Shown here: in pieces, positions 19,940 to 30,765 of the stretch
How the letters are laid out: every line of letters begins with the position of its first letter
Position numbering within the stretch: position 1 is the first letter of the stretch
Source: Diploptera punctata
Lineage: Eukaryota > Arthropoda > Insecta > Blattodea > Blaberidae
Assembly (NCBI GenBank): GCA_030220185.1
Contig: JASPKZ010004563.1
Coordinates: 62,001-126,000, forward strand
Length of the DNA: 64,000 nucleotides
Direction of reading: 5' to 3'
Notes under the pieces: generated by a model
Databases searched by the model: none
Told to the model about the DNA's origin: nothing
Seen by the model: only the letters and a program-made list of their open reading frames with translations
Made by a program: the position numbers and the translations under genes

Positions 19940-20115
19940 TTACAAACTGATGAGTCCGTAGTCATTTATGTATTTTTAAGACTTATGTTAATTATTAACA
20001 TTGGTTGAGGGAAAAACTCAATGATGAGGAAAATTCCCAATTATTATGCACCGGGACTTGAACCCTTAACCACGCGATCTGCTACGAAAGATTGCACCGC
20101 GTTTTGGTGCTGGAT
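19940..20115 (-). mobile_element. SINE-like element with tRNA-like head
   Basis: Inverted, it contains CGCGTGGTTAAGGGTTCAAG and TCCCGGTGCATAATAATTGG, a T-arm-like block followed by GAATTTTCCTCATCATTGAG and TTTTTCCCTCAACC. One copy only in this window, so classification is tentative. Confidence 0.5.
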
Positions 20116-20919
20116 CAAACCAATATTGTTGATAAATATTTTGAATAGAAAACATTGATTGCTCAAATTAAGATATCTTTGCCCGGGCCCATAAAAAGGA
20201 AGGATTAATTCAACTTTCCTTTTATAAATTATCAAACATGTGATGTGTAGTGAGCTACAAGCTATAATCGAGGAAGCTTTAAGGAAAGAGGAACTCACAC
20301 ATGCTTGAGTAAGCTTTGGAATTTTACCTTCATATCTGACATAGGCTAGCTACTAAATAAATAGGCAAAAATTACTTAAAATAGACAACTAAAGTTTAAT
20401 GCGGGTCAAAAAGATAGTCAGATATAACATTGAAAATAAATGAATAAATAATTAATTTGACAAAGAAAATAATGCTATCATTGATCATCTATACAAAAAA
20501 AAATATATTAAGAAACATATATACATAGTTACATACACACTAGTCCAGCCTAGGGTTGGGGTACACGGTCCTTGCGGCCTAACCCTGGCCTAAAGGACTA
20601 ATAAAGCAAACTAGCTCTTCTGAGCTATATTGACCAGACTCCGACGACAACTGAACAGATGATGATCTGATGTTAGAAAACGCAGCTCTTTATGAGCGTT
20701 CACAAGGAGAGGGGAGAATGCGCGATAGCCCACGGCGCGTACTAGGAAAGGAGAGGGTAGGTAGGAGAGAATTTGGCACTGTTCACAAAGATCACACACG
20801 AAATGGAGACGCGATGACGTATAGGTTGCGCAGTATGACGTAATCCCTGTATCGAAATCTTGATTTCGGTACAATTAAAAAAATATATTATTTTGGAAAT
20901 TAGCTAAGAAACGGAAATA
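20116..20919. other. Unassigned stretch
   Basis: No known motif. At 20540-20605 a GC-rich block (GGTTGGGGTACACGGTCCTT) stands out but has no second copy here. Confidence 0.4.
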
Positions 20920-21165
20920 CAAATTCTTTTTACATGTCTAAACCATTTATCTCTACATTCTTTGATTTTTTCATTCAGTCGTTATATATTTAACTCTGTT
21001 CTTATTTCTTCATTCTTTATCCAATCCCATCTTGTGCAGCATTTTGTTTTCTAAGGAAGTTCATTTCTACGTTTTGCATTCTACTTTGTAATTTGTTGGT
21101 CATTACCCAAGTTTCACTCCCATAAAGTAATGCAGGAACTGGCAATGTTTTATAAAACTTCATAA
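20920..21165 (-). pseudogene. RTE-like LINE fragment
   Basis: The minus strand encodes KFYKTLPVPALLYGSETWVM followed by NVEMNFLRKQNAAQDGIG, the usual post-RT block of RTE-type elements, with a stop shortly after. It is cut on its 5' side by repeat E copy 2 at 21166. Confidence 0.75.
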
Positions 21166-21914
21166 GTAATGCCACGAGTGATTTCAAAATTATCGATAAA
21201 TTCACGACTCACGAAGTGAGGAGTGAATTTATCTAGAGATTTTGGAAATCAAGAGTGGCATTTGTTAGGACTATTTAACGAATAAAATTAAGCTGTTTAC
21301 TCACAAATCATTATTTAACTATAGTTATTTTAAAATATTTATATATTTAATGTAAACGGCGATGTTTGAAAACAAATGAGAAGCGATAGGTATGCTTCAT
21401 CTGCTTCTTTTGTTTATCGCTGCAACCAGATCATACTATTTATTGCCAAAGGAACGCAATATTGTAAGAATGCTCTCTAGTGGAGAAAAAATGAAACACA
21501 TCAAACTGTATATTAATTCACTTCTGATGTCGTATGATGTAAATATGACAATTATATTTTTCAGGATTGTTACTTGGGAAAAAATACATTTAAGAAAGTG
21601 CAAACAGTGGTTTCTTTTTTTGGTGGTATAATCAATTGCTACAAATGTTTTTATATTAACTCCCGCATGCGGCATGTGTTGACATTCATGCACTATATAT
21701 ACAATCTGGTAGCCGTATTTCTCACGGGCTCAGTCACTGCAAAATAATGGTCAGACCTGTTCAGAATATTAAAAAGGAGGAGCTTTCTTTAATATGGTAA
21801 TTATAACACTGATAAATATTTCGTGAAATACGAATCTGATTGGTTGTAAAACAGAAATCATTGAAGCGTGATTGGTCATTGACTCCCATTTGGGGAATGA
21901 GTTAAATAGTCATT
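21166..21914 (+). mobile_element. Repeat E, copy 2
   Basis: Reverse complement of 7974-8715. It starts AAGTAATGCCACGAGTGATT, with the mirror GGAAATCAAGAGTGGCATTT near 21250, and ends CCCATTTGGGGAATGAGTTA. Internal landmarks such as CGGCGATGTTTGAAAACAAA and TGCCAAAGGAACGCAATATTG match copy 1. It too interrupts a LINE fragment. Confidence 0.7.
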
Positions 21915-23060
21915 ATTATTATTTTTATTATCATCATCAACTTCTTCGAAATTCGTTAAAACACGGAAATACAAAGAGGAAAAGAGAGACAGAGAATTTA
22001 AGATTGAATTAAAAAAATAAGGTAATTGAAGATGATTACAAGTTAATGTGTTGTATAAAACAAGTTACGATCGATGAACCTGCTTCACGGTGCTCTTGTA
22101 CTCGTCTTTATAAAGCTAATAAAGTCGATAAGACAGCTGACTGCTGAATCGGCATGTTGCTCTACCTGACAATTATGTCTGTCCTTTCGTATTTTCCCGA
22201 ACCATCGCAAATATGAACTTAGCTTTTCACATGTCCCTGCGACTATAGAATAACTCAACGATTATTTGCAATTTCGAAGTAATGATTTTCTCTCTCTCTT
22301 CCTCTACATATATAATTAAGAAATGTTTCTTGGGTTTTCTGCATCAAGGATTCAAGGTTGGGCAGAGACACACGATTTAAAGTTCCTTGGAGTTTGACTG
22401 GCTCTAGCGACCGTATATTTTTTATTCTTCGCAACGAAATGCAATATGTCCATTGAAATAAAAATGAGGAAGCATTCTCCAAATTCAGCCAAATCCAATT
22501 AAGAGTGGGAGGATTTATCTTAAAACTTTAATTTAAAAATCGTACCGCCGCCATGTTTGTTTTCTCCCAACGTAACTGTTTACATAGATTTTATTAAAAA
22601 TAGAAAGATATATTCCGTAAACCAACAAAATGGAGAATAAATTCGATTTGCTGATACTTAGTTTACGCTATTCTTGAGCGGCTAACCTCTTCGTCATTTC
22701 TTCTTTCTCTTTTATTTCTTTTTATTTCTTATTCCTCTTCATTTCTTATTGTTTTCATTTTTCTTTCAAATCCTTCTGTATTTCCTCAATTTGTTTTCTA
22801 TTTAATCTCCACCTACCTTTCTTCTTTATCCACACATTATTTATTTTTTCTTTGTTCGTGTCTTTCTCCCTTTTTATCTATTCATCTACATTTTACTTTC
22901 TTCTCTTTCTCTGAAAGTAATTTTCCTTTATGCCACTCCTTATTCTCTCCTCAATTTATTTTCCCTTTTTACTTATTTTCGTCTCTATAATTATTATATT
23001 TTTGTTTTTATGTTTTCTTTTTTCCTTTTAATATATATTTTTTGTATCCGTTTTAGTCTG
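21915..23060. other. Unassigned stretch with a pyrimidine-rich block
   Basis: No coding motif. From about 22690 to 23055 the plus strand is strongly T/C rich (TTTCTTC, CTCTTTTATTTC), a long low-complexity tract. Confidence 0.5.
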
Positions 23061-23425
23061 TTTTTAGACCAAAGAGAGATGAACAGACAGGCGAATGGAG
23101 AAGATTACCTAACAGTGATTTACATGATTTTTATAGGAAACCAGGTGTAATAACAGTTAAATCTCGTAGACTGCGATGGGCAGGACATGTGACACGAACG
23201 TGGAATCAAAGACGTGCCTGGAAGTTCCATGTATGAAAACCTAGGCAAAACGCCCAATTGGTAGTACAAGAATGAGGTGGAAGAATAACATTAACAATAA
23301 TTTGAGGGAAATAGATCATAGAGTAATGATTTGAAAAAAAATAGCTCAGGATAGGGATGTGTGGAGAGCTTATGTCCGCGCAGTCAATGAACCTACGGGT
23401 TCGATAGTGCCAGTGAGTTAGTTAG
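23061..23425 (+). pseudogene. RTE-A 3' fragment
   Basis: From GACCAAAGAGAGATGAACAG to GATAGTGCCAGTGAGTTAGT. It encodes broken pieces of the GPKRDEQTGEWR and basic tail regions. It interrupts the pyrimidine-rich block, which continues on its far side (23430-23600), so the RTE-A insertion is younger than that tract. Confidence 0.88.
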
Positions 23426-23611
23426 ATGTATTTTTCTCTTTTTTATCTATTTTATGTGTATTTTAGTTTCTTTTCTTTCAAATTTATTTTCCCTTCCACT
23501 GTTTAAATTATTTTCCTTTTTTAACTCTTTAAAATTGATATATTTCTGTTTTATCTTTTCGTTTTCTCTTTTCCTTTTAATGTTTTCTTTTTTTAAATCT
23601 AGCTTAGCCTG

Positions 23612-23875
23612 TTCTGGTGGACTTTGTTACCGTGCTCCACCTTGATTCCAAGGTTCCGGGTTCAAAACCAGTCGGGGTCAGTAGACTTTCTCAGAATATA
23701 AAAATCCTTCGGAAGGAAAGTGAAGCCATGGATCCCGTGTCAAAAATTTAACAGCACGTAAAACAGGTTCAAGCCTGAAATGAGAGTGCTCTGTGCAAAT
23801 TTGTTGATCGTTTCAAGCCCACAGTTAAATTTAATGACCCTAGCTGTTAAAGGAAGCTGTTAAATAAAATATAAC
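23612..23875 (+). mobile_element. SINE-D copy
   Basis: The tRNA-like head has TTGTTACCGTGCTCCACCTT and TTCCGGGTTCAAAACCAGTC followed by GGGGTCAGTAGACTTT. The body contains AAAATCCTTCGGAAGGAAAG and AAGCC..GGATCCCGTG. A related copy lies at 47288-47480 (AAAAGTCCTCCGGGAGGGAC at the same place). Confidence 0.7.
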
Positions 23876-23879
23876 AAGT

Positions 23880-25012
23880 ACCAATTTCTCTTCAATTTTG
23901 TTTTTGGTACAACATGTGACGCGAAAAATTGTTTAAGTTACAATCATACACCATGCACATGCGACAACAAACGCGAAGTGGTTTACACCATGGAATCACG
24001 GGATGCAGCCAACATACACACGATATGTAACGAATATAAAAGTTAACCTAACGCAATTTAAGTACTCTAACCTGTGAAAGAATAACTTAAAAAGTAACTA
24101 AAGCAATTTAAAAACTCCAACCTGTAAAAGAATGCAACGCTCAAAAATAAATAGTAAGTTCTGAAATTCTGAAGTATATGTGTACAGTTAATTACTACAT
24201 ACTCTATGTTGGCTACACTTGAACACGTCTTTGTTGCTGCATAGAATATTCGTTAAAATCAATATGGCTGCCACGTTTTCATGCTACGTATGTAGTTAAA
24301 TATCATAGAAAAAAAATTAAATAATCGTTAGCAAATGGGAAACTAAAAATAAAATTTGACAGGAGTTTATGAAGGAATTAAAAATAGTCGCGTCACAGTT
24401 GTAAAGAATAGCGCTGTTTTTTTTAAGCTTGCGAACAAAGTAATGCTATTTTCTGTTTCTTCAAATGTTCGGCAAAAACTGAAAACAAAGTTAGTGTAGA
24501 GTTATGGATACGGAAATACAATTTGTGTTGGAAGCAGATTTTATCTGTTTCCACGGCCTACTTGAAACTCTAACAATATGTAACTATTCTTGTTTCTTTT
24601 GTTTTCTGTCAACTGGATCTCCTACCTGCTCGTAAATAAATGAACATCTCTGTTTAACACAATGCAACAAAAACAAGTTAAAATCACAATTAATTGAATA
24701 CATTTCTCAGGAATCTCACAAAATTAACAACAAATTCTACTCTCTCTGTTTATCTTACTTAATGACTCCCTTTTTATAGTCACTTTTACGTGCCCTAACA
24801 TTCCAAACCTTAGAGGATCTCTACTTGTCGGATGAGTGATCAGCTCAATGAGGAGGCCAACTCGGAAACAACACGAACATTTAGACAAGACACACTATTT
24901 TAGTGATCAATATTATTTTTCTCACTTTTTTATCTTGTACATTTTATATTTCATTCGTTAAATCTAGAGTAAATCAAAATACATTGTAAATAATAATTGT
25001 ATCGTAGATATA
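23880..25012. other. Unassigned stretch
   Basis: AT-rich, with short direct repeats at 24040-24130 (AACCTGT.AAAGAAT twice, AATTTAA.A.CTC.AACCTG). No coding motif. Confidence 0.45.
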
Positions 25013-25420
25013 CTAACTAACTCACTGGCAAGATCGACTCCGAAGGTTCATGGCTGCGCGGACATAAGCTCTCCATACATCCCTATTTTTAGCTAATGTT
25101 TTCCAATCATTTCATGTGTAATCTACTTCCCTCAAATCATGGTTAATGTTATTCTCCCACCTCATTCTTGGTCTACTAACTGAGTGTTATCCCGCTGGTT
25201 TCCTACAAGAAGTTCATGCACGTCTTTCATTCCCAATTTGTTCCACATGTCCTGCTGACAGCAGTCTACGAGACTTAACTGTTCTTATTATATTTGGCTT
25301 CCTATAAAGACCGTGTAGTTCACTGTTATCTAGTTTTCTCCATTCACCTGTCTATTTATCTCTCTTTTGTCCAAAAATTTTGCTACGAACTTTATTCTCA
25401 AATACTCATTATCTCCTTTC
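25013..25420 (-). pseudogene. RTE-A 3' fragment
   Basis: Inverted RTE-A terminus (CTAACTAACTCACTGGC) through the basic tail to the FENKVL region. The tail is (GTTA)n rather than (GTAA)n. Several indels interrupt the frame. Confidence 0.88.
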
Positions 25421-25481
25421 TATGTAATAATTTTGTTTATTGTAAATTAGATGTAACAGTAATTCTTTTATTTTATTTCTA

Positions 25482-25539
25482 TCCTGGTTGAGTGGTAAAC
25501 AAGGCCTTAAGGCCTTAACTCTGCCAGGTAAAATAAAGC

Positions 25540-25590
<51 letters not shown>
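25482..25590 (+). mobile_element. CR1-like 3' end with (ATT)n tail
   Basis: CCTGGTTGAGTGGTAAACAAG, the palindrome AAGGCCTTAAGGCCTT, then CTCTGCCAGGTAAAATAAAG and a ~50-bp (ATT)n tail. A very short 5'-truncated insertion. Confidence 0.85.
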
Positions 25591-25591
<1 letters not shown>

Positions 25592-25596
25592 TCACC

Positions 25597-25772
25597 CATC
25601 CATTCACACAGAACAAGGCGGATGTGATGTACAAGTTGCATTTGGGGTCTATCTGGATCTTAAAGTTTCCGACATTTGTCTTACAAGTTGGAAAAACCTC
25701 ACCTAGGAAACGTGTCCCGACCAGGGATCGAACCCGGGACCGCGACGTTACCTTGAGACCGCAGCGGTGGAC
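25597..25772 (-). mobile_element. SINE-A variant head
   Basis: Inverted, it gives GCGGTCTCAAGGTAACGTCG, CGGTCCCGGGTTCGATCCCT and GTAAGACAAATGTCGGAAAC. The order of head and body matches SINE-A, but the anticodon-arm region differs. The end carries GAATGGATG. Confidence 0.75.
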
Positions 25773-26049
25773 AAAAAATCCTACACCAGTCTTAAAATAT
25801 TTGGAGGACACAATGAACTTGTTTAGGGAGGTGGCATGTAGGCAGATCTAGATTGTAAGACTTGAGAAGAGGGAAGCTGCCACAAATTCCAAGCGGAGCG
25901 AATTTACCCGACAGCTATGACATCAAAGTGCGCGTTCTTCACGTGTTTCACCATACACATTGATCCTCGGCTACAGTTCATCTCTGTTTTCAAATTAGAT
26001 TACATACAATTACACCAAGCAGTGTTATTAACTAAGAACAAAGATTCCA
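25773..26049. other. Unassigned short stretch
   Basis: Nothing recognised. Confidence 0.4.
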
Positions 26050-26838
26050 ACACTCACTGGCTCTATCGTACCCACAGTTCATGGCTCCTCTTACATCTCC
26101 ATTCTCAGTGTTTTCCAATCAATCCCTAAATAATTTACCTCCCTCAAATCATTGTTAATGTTATTCTCACACCTCATTCTTGGCCTAACTACTGGGCGCT
26201 TTCCTTCTGGTTTTCCTATAAGGAGTTTCCATGCCTCTCTTTCATTCTCCATTCGTGCCATACATCCTACCCATCGCAGTCTACAACACTTAACTGTTCT
26301 TATTATATCTGATTTCCTATAAAGATCATGTACCTCACTATTATGTAGTCCTCTCCATTCACATGTCTGTTCGTCTCTCTTTTGTCCGAAAATATTCCTA
26401 AGAACTTTATTCTCAAATACACGTAATATTTTCTCCACCCTTAAAGTAAGAATCCATGTTTCGCATCCATTTAACTGGAAGAATAACAGTTTCATATATT
26501 TTCAGTTTAATGTTTTTTTAAAGTAGTTGGGGTGACAAGAGTCCCTGAAATATATAATAGCATGCATTTCCATAATTGAGCCTAAGTTTAACTTCTCTGT
26601 CCATCTCATTCCTATTTGTAATTATTGGCCCTACGTATTTGAATTCAGCCACTTAGGGTCTGTTTCACCAACAGAGGTAACTGTATTACGCCAGTTTTCC
26701 CCATATATAATACATAGCTAACTGGCGTTATACAGTTACCTCTGTTGGCGAAACCGACCCTTATTCACAATTTTCCCTCATTTGTCATTAACTGTCCATT
26801 TTCATCAAATAATTTATTTCTATGTGTGAACATATATT
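26050..26838 (-). pseudogene. RTE-A fragment carrying a Harbinger-like MITE
   Basis: Inverted RTE-A from the 3' terminus up to the KTKYMVTR region. The longest readable piece (26091-26495) encodes CETWILTLRVEKILRVFENK and KPEGKRPVVRPRMRCENNIN. The palindromic MITE 26656-26760 interrupts the codons for FKYLG..., so it inserted later. At 26839 it meets a plus-strand RTE-A piece, giving a head-to-head junction. Confidence 0.88.
26656..26760. mobile_element. PIF/Harbinger-like MITE, TTA TSD
   Basis: A 105-bp element begins GGGTCTGTTTCACCAACAGA and ends with its inverse TCTGTTGGCGAAACCGACCC. The inverted repeats are about 44 bp with few mismatches around a small AT-rich centre. TTA stands at 26653-26655 and 26761-26763, absent from other RTE-A copies at this site. 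A GGG...CCC terminus with a 3-bp TTA duplication is typical of PIF/Harbinger MITEs. Confidence 0.9.
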
Positions 26839-27180
26839 TCGATCAAAGAGAGACACGGCGGATAAGCGAGTGAAGAAGAGTACATAACATTTATGTGAAA
26901 CCAGAAATAATAAGAGCAGTTAAGTCTCGTGGATTACAATAGAACACGAGGCACGAATGGGGAAAGAAAGAGTGGCCTGGAAACTGCTTGTAGAAAAAGT
27001 AGAGGAAAAGTGCCAGTAGGCAGGCCAAGAATTAGATGGGAGAACAACATTAATCACGATTTGAGGAAAATTAGTTATATAGAGGTTCATTGGAAAACAT
27101 TAGCTCAGGACATGAACGTTTGGAGAGCTTATGTCTGCGCGGCCATGAACCTACAGGTCCGATACTGTTAGTGAGTTAGT
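26839..27180 (+). pseudogene. RTE-A 3' fragment
   Basis: Begins TCGATCAAAGAGAGAC and encodes KVPVGRPRIRWENNINHDLR followed by WRAYVCAAMNLQVRY, ending GTTAGTGAGTTAGTTA. About 80 codons of the basic tail stay open. Confidence 0.9.
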
Positions 27181-27224
27181 TATAATTAAACAAAAGATGA
27201 ATGTTCAAAGTTCATTTGTAGATT

Positions 27225-27370
27225 TCATAAAACAATTTTTAAAAAATAATTTGATATGGTCATGTAAAAAGAATGACAGAAGACTGTTTCCCCCCCCCCA
27301 AAAAAAGTACTAGAATGGGTACCTCCTGATAATAGATGAAGAGGACAGCCAAAAATAATGTGGATTAATT
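27225..27370 (+). pseudogene. RTE-like LINE C-terminal fragment
   Basis: The plus strand reads LIWSCKKNDRRLFPP (corresponding to L-I-W-x-G-H-V-K-R-M), KKVLEWVPPDNR and RGQPKIMWIN, the basic tail layout of RTE-type elements. A C-run (CCCCCCCCC) at about 27291 disturbs the frame. Confidence 0.55.
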
Positions 27371-27832
27371 GGTCTTTATTTTAGGCAGCATGAGGGAAAA
27401 AATATGTTGTAAAATCTGCTGAAAAATGCATAACAACAAGAACATAAATACGGGACACTTTACATCACCCCATTTAACGATGCAAGGCGCGTAATGCAAG
27501 TCTGTCATCAATATACTGTGTAATAAGATATTGGGTACCTTATAGCAAAACACTCAGCCAACATGCAAGATGGAGTAAGTTTGTATTCCCCTGTGTGTTG
27601 AACTAAATAAAGTGCCTCCCATATCTATAAAACAGCTCGTGTTGTCAGCACTGATCAGGAAATATGACTCTGTTATCCCAGGTTACAGTTATGTTGGCAA
27701 TGCTGTTTCTTCTACTTATTTCCTCGCATCAACGTTTGATTGTGCGACCGTGATCCATCTACTGCCGACCCAGTTCCACGGCGTAATGCAAGTCGAGGGG
27801 TGATATCCCTTATTATTCAAGGTCTGTGACCC
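27371..27832. other. Unassigned stretch
   Basis: Two sites share GCGTAATGCAAGTC (27489 and 27782) but no larger repeat was defined. Confidence 0.4.
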
Positions 27833-27935
27833 AGCGCCGCAGCCGAGCGGTTTAAAGCATCATACCTTGGTGTTGAGCCACGGGACTTGCACTGCTTCCA
27901 GTCTCCATGGAGGAACATATTTTCTCATGGAATTT
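27833..27935 (+). mobile_element. SINE-B head fragment
   Basis: GCGCCGCAGCCGAGCGGTTT, a long-variable-arm region, then TCCATGGAGGAACATATTTT and CTCATGGAATTTC match the head of the SINE-B copies at 29690 and 30352. The T-arm has decayed (GCTTCCAGTCTCC). Confidence 0.75.
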
Positions 27936-27965
27936 CAATTAACTTGTAATTGCTATTATTGTTAG

Positions 27966-28170
27966 TAACTAACCAACTAAATCACTGGTACTATCATACC
28001 CACGGTTTCATAGTCTTTCATCCCCCATTTGTGCCACATGTCCTGCCCATCGCAGTCTCCGAGACTTAACTATTCTTATTATATCTGGTTTCCTATAAAG
28101 AACATGTAGCTCTCTGTTATGTTGTCTTCTCCATTCACCTGTCTGTGCGTCTCTCTTTGGTGTTATTGCT
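27966..28170 (-). pseudogene. RTE-A 3' fragment with internal deletion
   Basis: Inverted terminus CTAACCAACTAAATCACTGG, then a jump to TCTTTCATCCCCCATTTGTG, so about 150 bp coding for the basic tail is missing. It ends in the RDEQTGEW region. Confidence 0.85.
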
Positions 28171-29006
28171 AATAACATTTTTAAATATTCAAAAAGGCAT
28201 AAGATTCAATTAGCGGGAGAAGTTATACAGTACCTATAAGAGGAGAAGTTATACTGCGTTAATGGAATGAAATAATATTATTCCATGAAAATGTCTTACC
28301 GAGATGGAAATTTTGAAATTGACGCAGGAACAATAGTTTTGACGTAATATATAACTTTAAGGATCAAATTTTCTGATTTTGTAAGATAATGTTCCATAAG
28401 TTTATTATTTTAATCAAATATTAGTGATGAAACTTGTCATATTCCAAACCTGTAAAAACATGCAAAATTTTACCAATTTGTTGTTTAATGATTTGGTCGT
28501 ATTAATTCGTTTTATTTTACAAACTCTTTTGTTAAACCATACTTTGGTCCTCCCTAGTCGTAAATGTAATAATATTAATTGCCTTCTAATGTTCTGTATA
28601 CCTTAACTGTGTCCTATAATTGTTAACTGCAAGCTATGGTCAGTCAGTCACAGAAAACGTATAAAAATTACTGTACACAACATAATAATTGATGGAATAA
28701 AATTTCCTCTTGGATTCTACGTTATCGGTATACAAATAACAAAAAAGCATTGAGGACATTTTCTTGTAAAGTCATTATTTTTTCTGCTACTGTACCGTGA
28801 CTGACTGACATTTGTCCTATCGTTTATATGCATGGTGCAGTCAGTTGCTTGCTGCACTCCGCTGAGGATTAACATAAACATGGATTAGGAAATATGGGAG
28901 ACTGTTCGGCTCAGCTGTTCCATAAAATAATTACTGCCCCTTTTTCTATGTCAATTTGTGCTAAAAGACAGTTAGCGGAAGCATTTAAATATATTCAGGA
29001 AAAAGG
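28171..29006. other. Low-repeat stretch with GTCAGTCAGTCAC motifs
   Basis: No coding motif. CAGTCAGTCAC stands at 28641-28651 and its inverse GTGACTGACTGACAT at 28798-28812. The same motif recurs near 31058, 31083, 31281 and 31456. Confidence 0.45.
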
Positions 29007-29575
29007 TTGCAGTAAACAAAGCAGCCAAACTTGTTGATTTCTCAGAAAATTATACCTACAAAGAACAAAATGAGATCCAGGCCTATCTGAATATTAACTT
29101 CTGTTGACTAGTTTATATGGAAGGTAACGAGAAGTTCAGAATAAAAACTTTGTTCTAGTGTCAGGTTATGTGACACATAGCAAGTGTGCTACAGATGTTT
29201 GCTATAGAAAAGTGTTTTTTTTAACTATAGTGATTTCTTCAAAAACTTGAGCTGATAAATATTTTCAGTTGGAGCAGCAGGTAATTAAATAGGCCTATAC
29301 ATTTAGCAATGTGACACTGCTTACTTGCATATTTGGATTTTGACATAAAATGGAACTTCTTTGAATCGTACAATGGAAAGGGGGCTATAAACGCGATTGG
29401 CGGCCAAGTAAAAAGGATGGCACGGATGTATGAAAAATCGGGAAAGAAGATACAAAATGGTGCAGAATTATGTAATGTGAGCTGTAAAACCAACCAAATA
29501 ACTGGAGTCACAAAATTATATAGACGAAGGAAAGAATTTTTTAGAAAAACAATTTGAATATCTTGCATCTATCAG
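29007..29575 (+). pseudogene. Relic of a protein with DFxENY and KGAINAIGGQVKR motifs
   Basis: The plus strand encodes KAAKLVDFSENYTYKEQNEI, then a broken middle with SGYVTHSKCATD, and finally a clean 74-codon piece with FFESYNGKGAINAIGGQVKR and MARMYEKSGKKIQNGAEL. From memory, many uncharacterised invertebrate proteins share the order D-F-A-E-N-Y...Q.E.Q and then FF...HGKGA.DG.GG.VKR. I cannot name the function. The family often looks TE-borne. Stops and shifts occur between the blocks, so it is a pseudogene or contains unrecognised introns. Confidence 0.45.
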
Positions 29576-29689
29576 AGACTCATTGCGTATACAACGTTAA
29601 AGCGTTGGACCCGTATGTTATAGAGTATGCACAACTGTCAAACAATCAGCGCAACAAATTCATAAGTTCGTGTGTTAAAAACAACTGAA

Positions 29690-29990
29690 TGGCGTGACAG
29701 GCATAGAAAGCCCTTGGCTGCTAATCTCACATCCAAGTATATCAATCACAGAGGTGAACAATCATCTAACCAACATATACAGTGGCATGTGGTCAGCCGT
29801 TATGGCTGGTTCTCTCGACCGCAACCAGTAAATATTGTAGCTGCCCAAATTCTTCATGATTCTGGGCGGGCACCAATCCCATTGTGGCCGAAATTCCATG
29901 AGAAAATTCCTTCTCTCATGGGACTCGAATCAGTGCTCTCTATAGAGACATCTTGACTCAAACCATTCAGTTACAGCGTGGAACTTCATG
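29690..29990 (-). mobile_element. SINE-B copy
   Basis: Same order as 30352-30692 on the minus strand: the head is decayed at the right (TTGACTCAAACCATTCAGTTA), then GGGACTCGAATCAG, CATGAGAAAATTCC, TGGCCGAAATTCC, and the 3' end GCCAAGGGCTTTCTATGCC at the left. Confidence 0.8.
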
Positions 29991-30351
29991 CATGACAGGA
30001 AACATTATTTTTATTAATGCGTCAAGTTAGGTCAAGTTAGCGGTGAGAAGTGATTGTATATGCGATTTCATATATCGATGTTATGATGTGAGTCATCAGA
30101 ATTCGGGCTAATTAGAGTTACGTTTTCATCGTTGTTTAAAAGTAGAATTCAATACGTCAGCAATTGTTTACTAACTGCAGTTTACTAATGCGATTTACGA
30201 TAATTTGTTTTGAAAATACATGCACTCTGATAAATAACTAACTTATTAAGAATGTGTATACATTCTGGAGGGCTTAAAATTTTTATTTCAGTGGTTCAAT
30301 CTAGATATCAAAAATACTAAATCTTACATCAGGTAAACTGTAATAAACTCC

Positions 30352-30692
30352 TCTCCAAGCGCGACAGGCCTAGAAGGCTCTTGGTTTACAAACTGACTGC
30401 TGGCCTCACATCCAGACGTGTTAATTACAGAGGTAGATGATCATAAGCCAGTGTAGGGGTGATCTGTGGTCAGCATGTCGGGTCACCCAGCTGTTATAGT
30501 TGGTCTTATCAACCTGGAGTCGTTACTTATTGTAGCTACCCAAATGCCTCACGATGCTGGGTGAGCACCTGTCCCATACTGGCCGAAATTCCATGAGAAA
30601 ATGTCTTCCTCCATGGGGACTCGAACCAGCGCAAGTCCTATAACTCTGCGTCAAGGTTTCTTGCCTTAACCACTCGGCTATGGCGCCGGACT
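30352..30692 (-). mobile_element. SINE-B copy, near full length, tRNA-Ser/Leu-like head
   Basis: Inverted, the head reads GGCGCCATAGCCGAGTGGTT, AAGGCAAGAAACCTTG, a long variable arm, then GGTTCGAGTCCCCATGGAGG. The class II layout (GCCGAGTGGTTAAGGC plus long variable arm) points to tRNA-Ser or Leu. The body ends AGAGCCTTCTAGGCCTGTCG. A third 3' end begins at 63978. Confidence 0.85.
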
Positions 30693-30704
30693 AAATTGTA
30701 ATCA

Positions 30705-30709
30705 GTTAC

Positions 30710-30741
<32 letters not shown>

Positions 30742-30765
30742 GTACACCCACACACACACACATGC
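30705..30765 (+). repeat. (TA)n/(CA)n microsatellite
   Basis: TA repeats at about 30711-30734 followed by CA-rich repeats to 30765, directly beside the SINE-B head. Confidence 0.9.

Noticed and set aside
29672..29956. 94-codon frame in 29672-29956
   Set aside because: It runs through the SINE-B copy and matches that repeat at DNA level, not a protein family.
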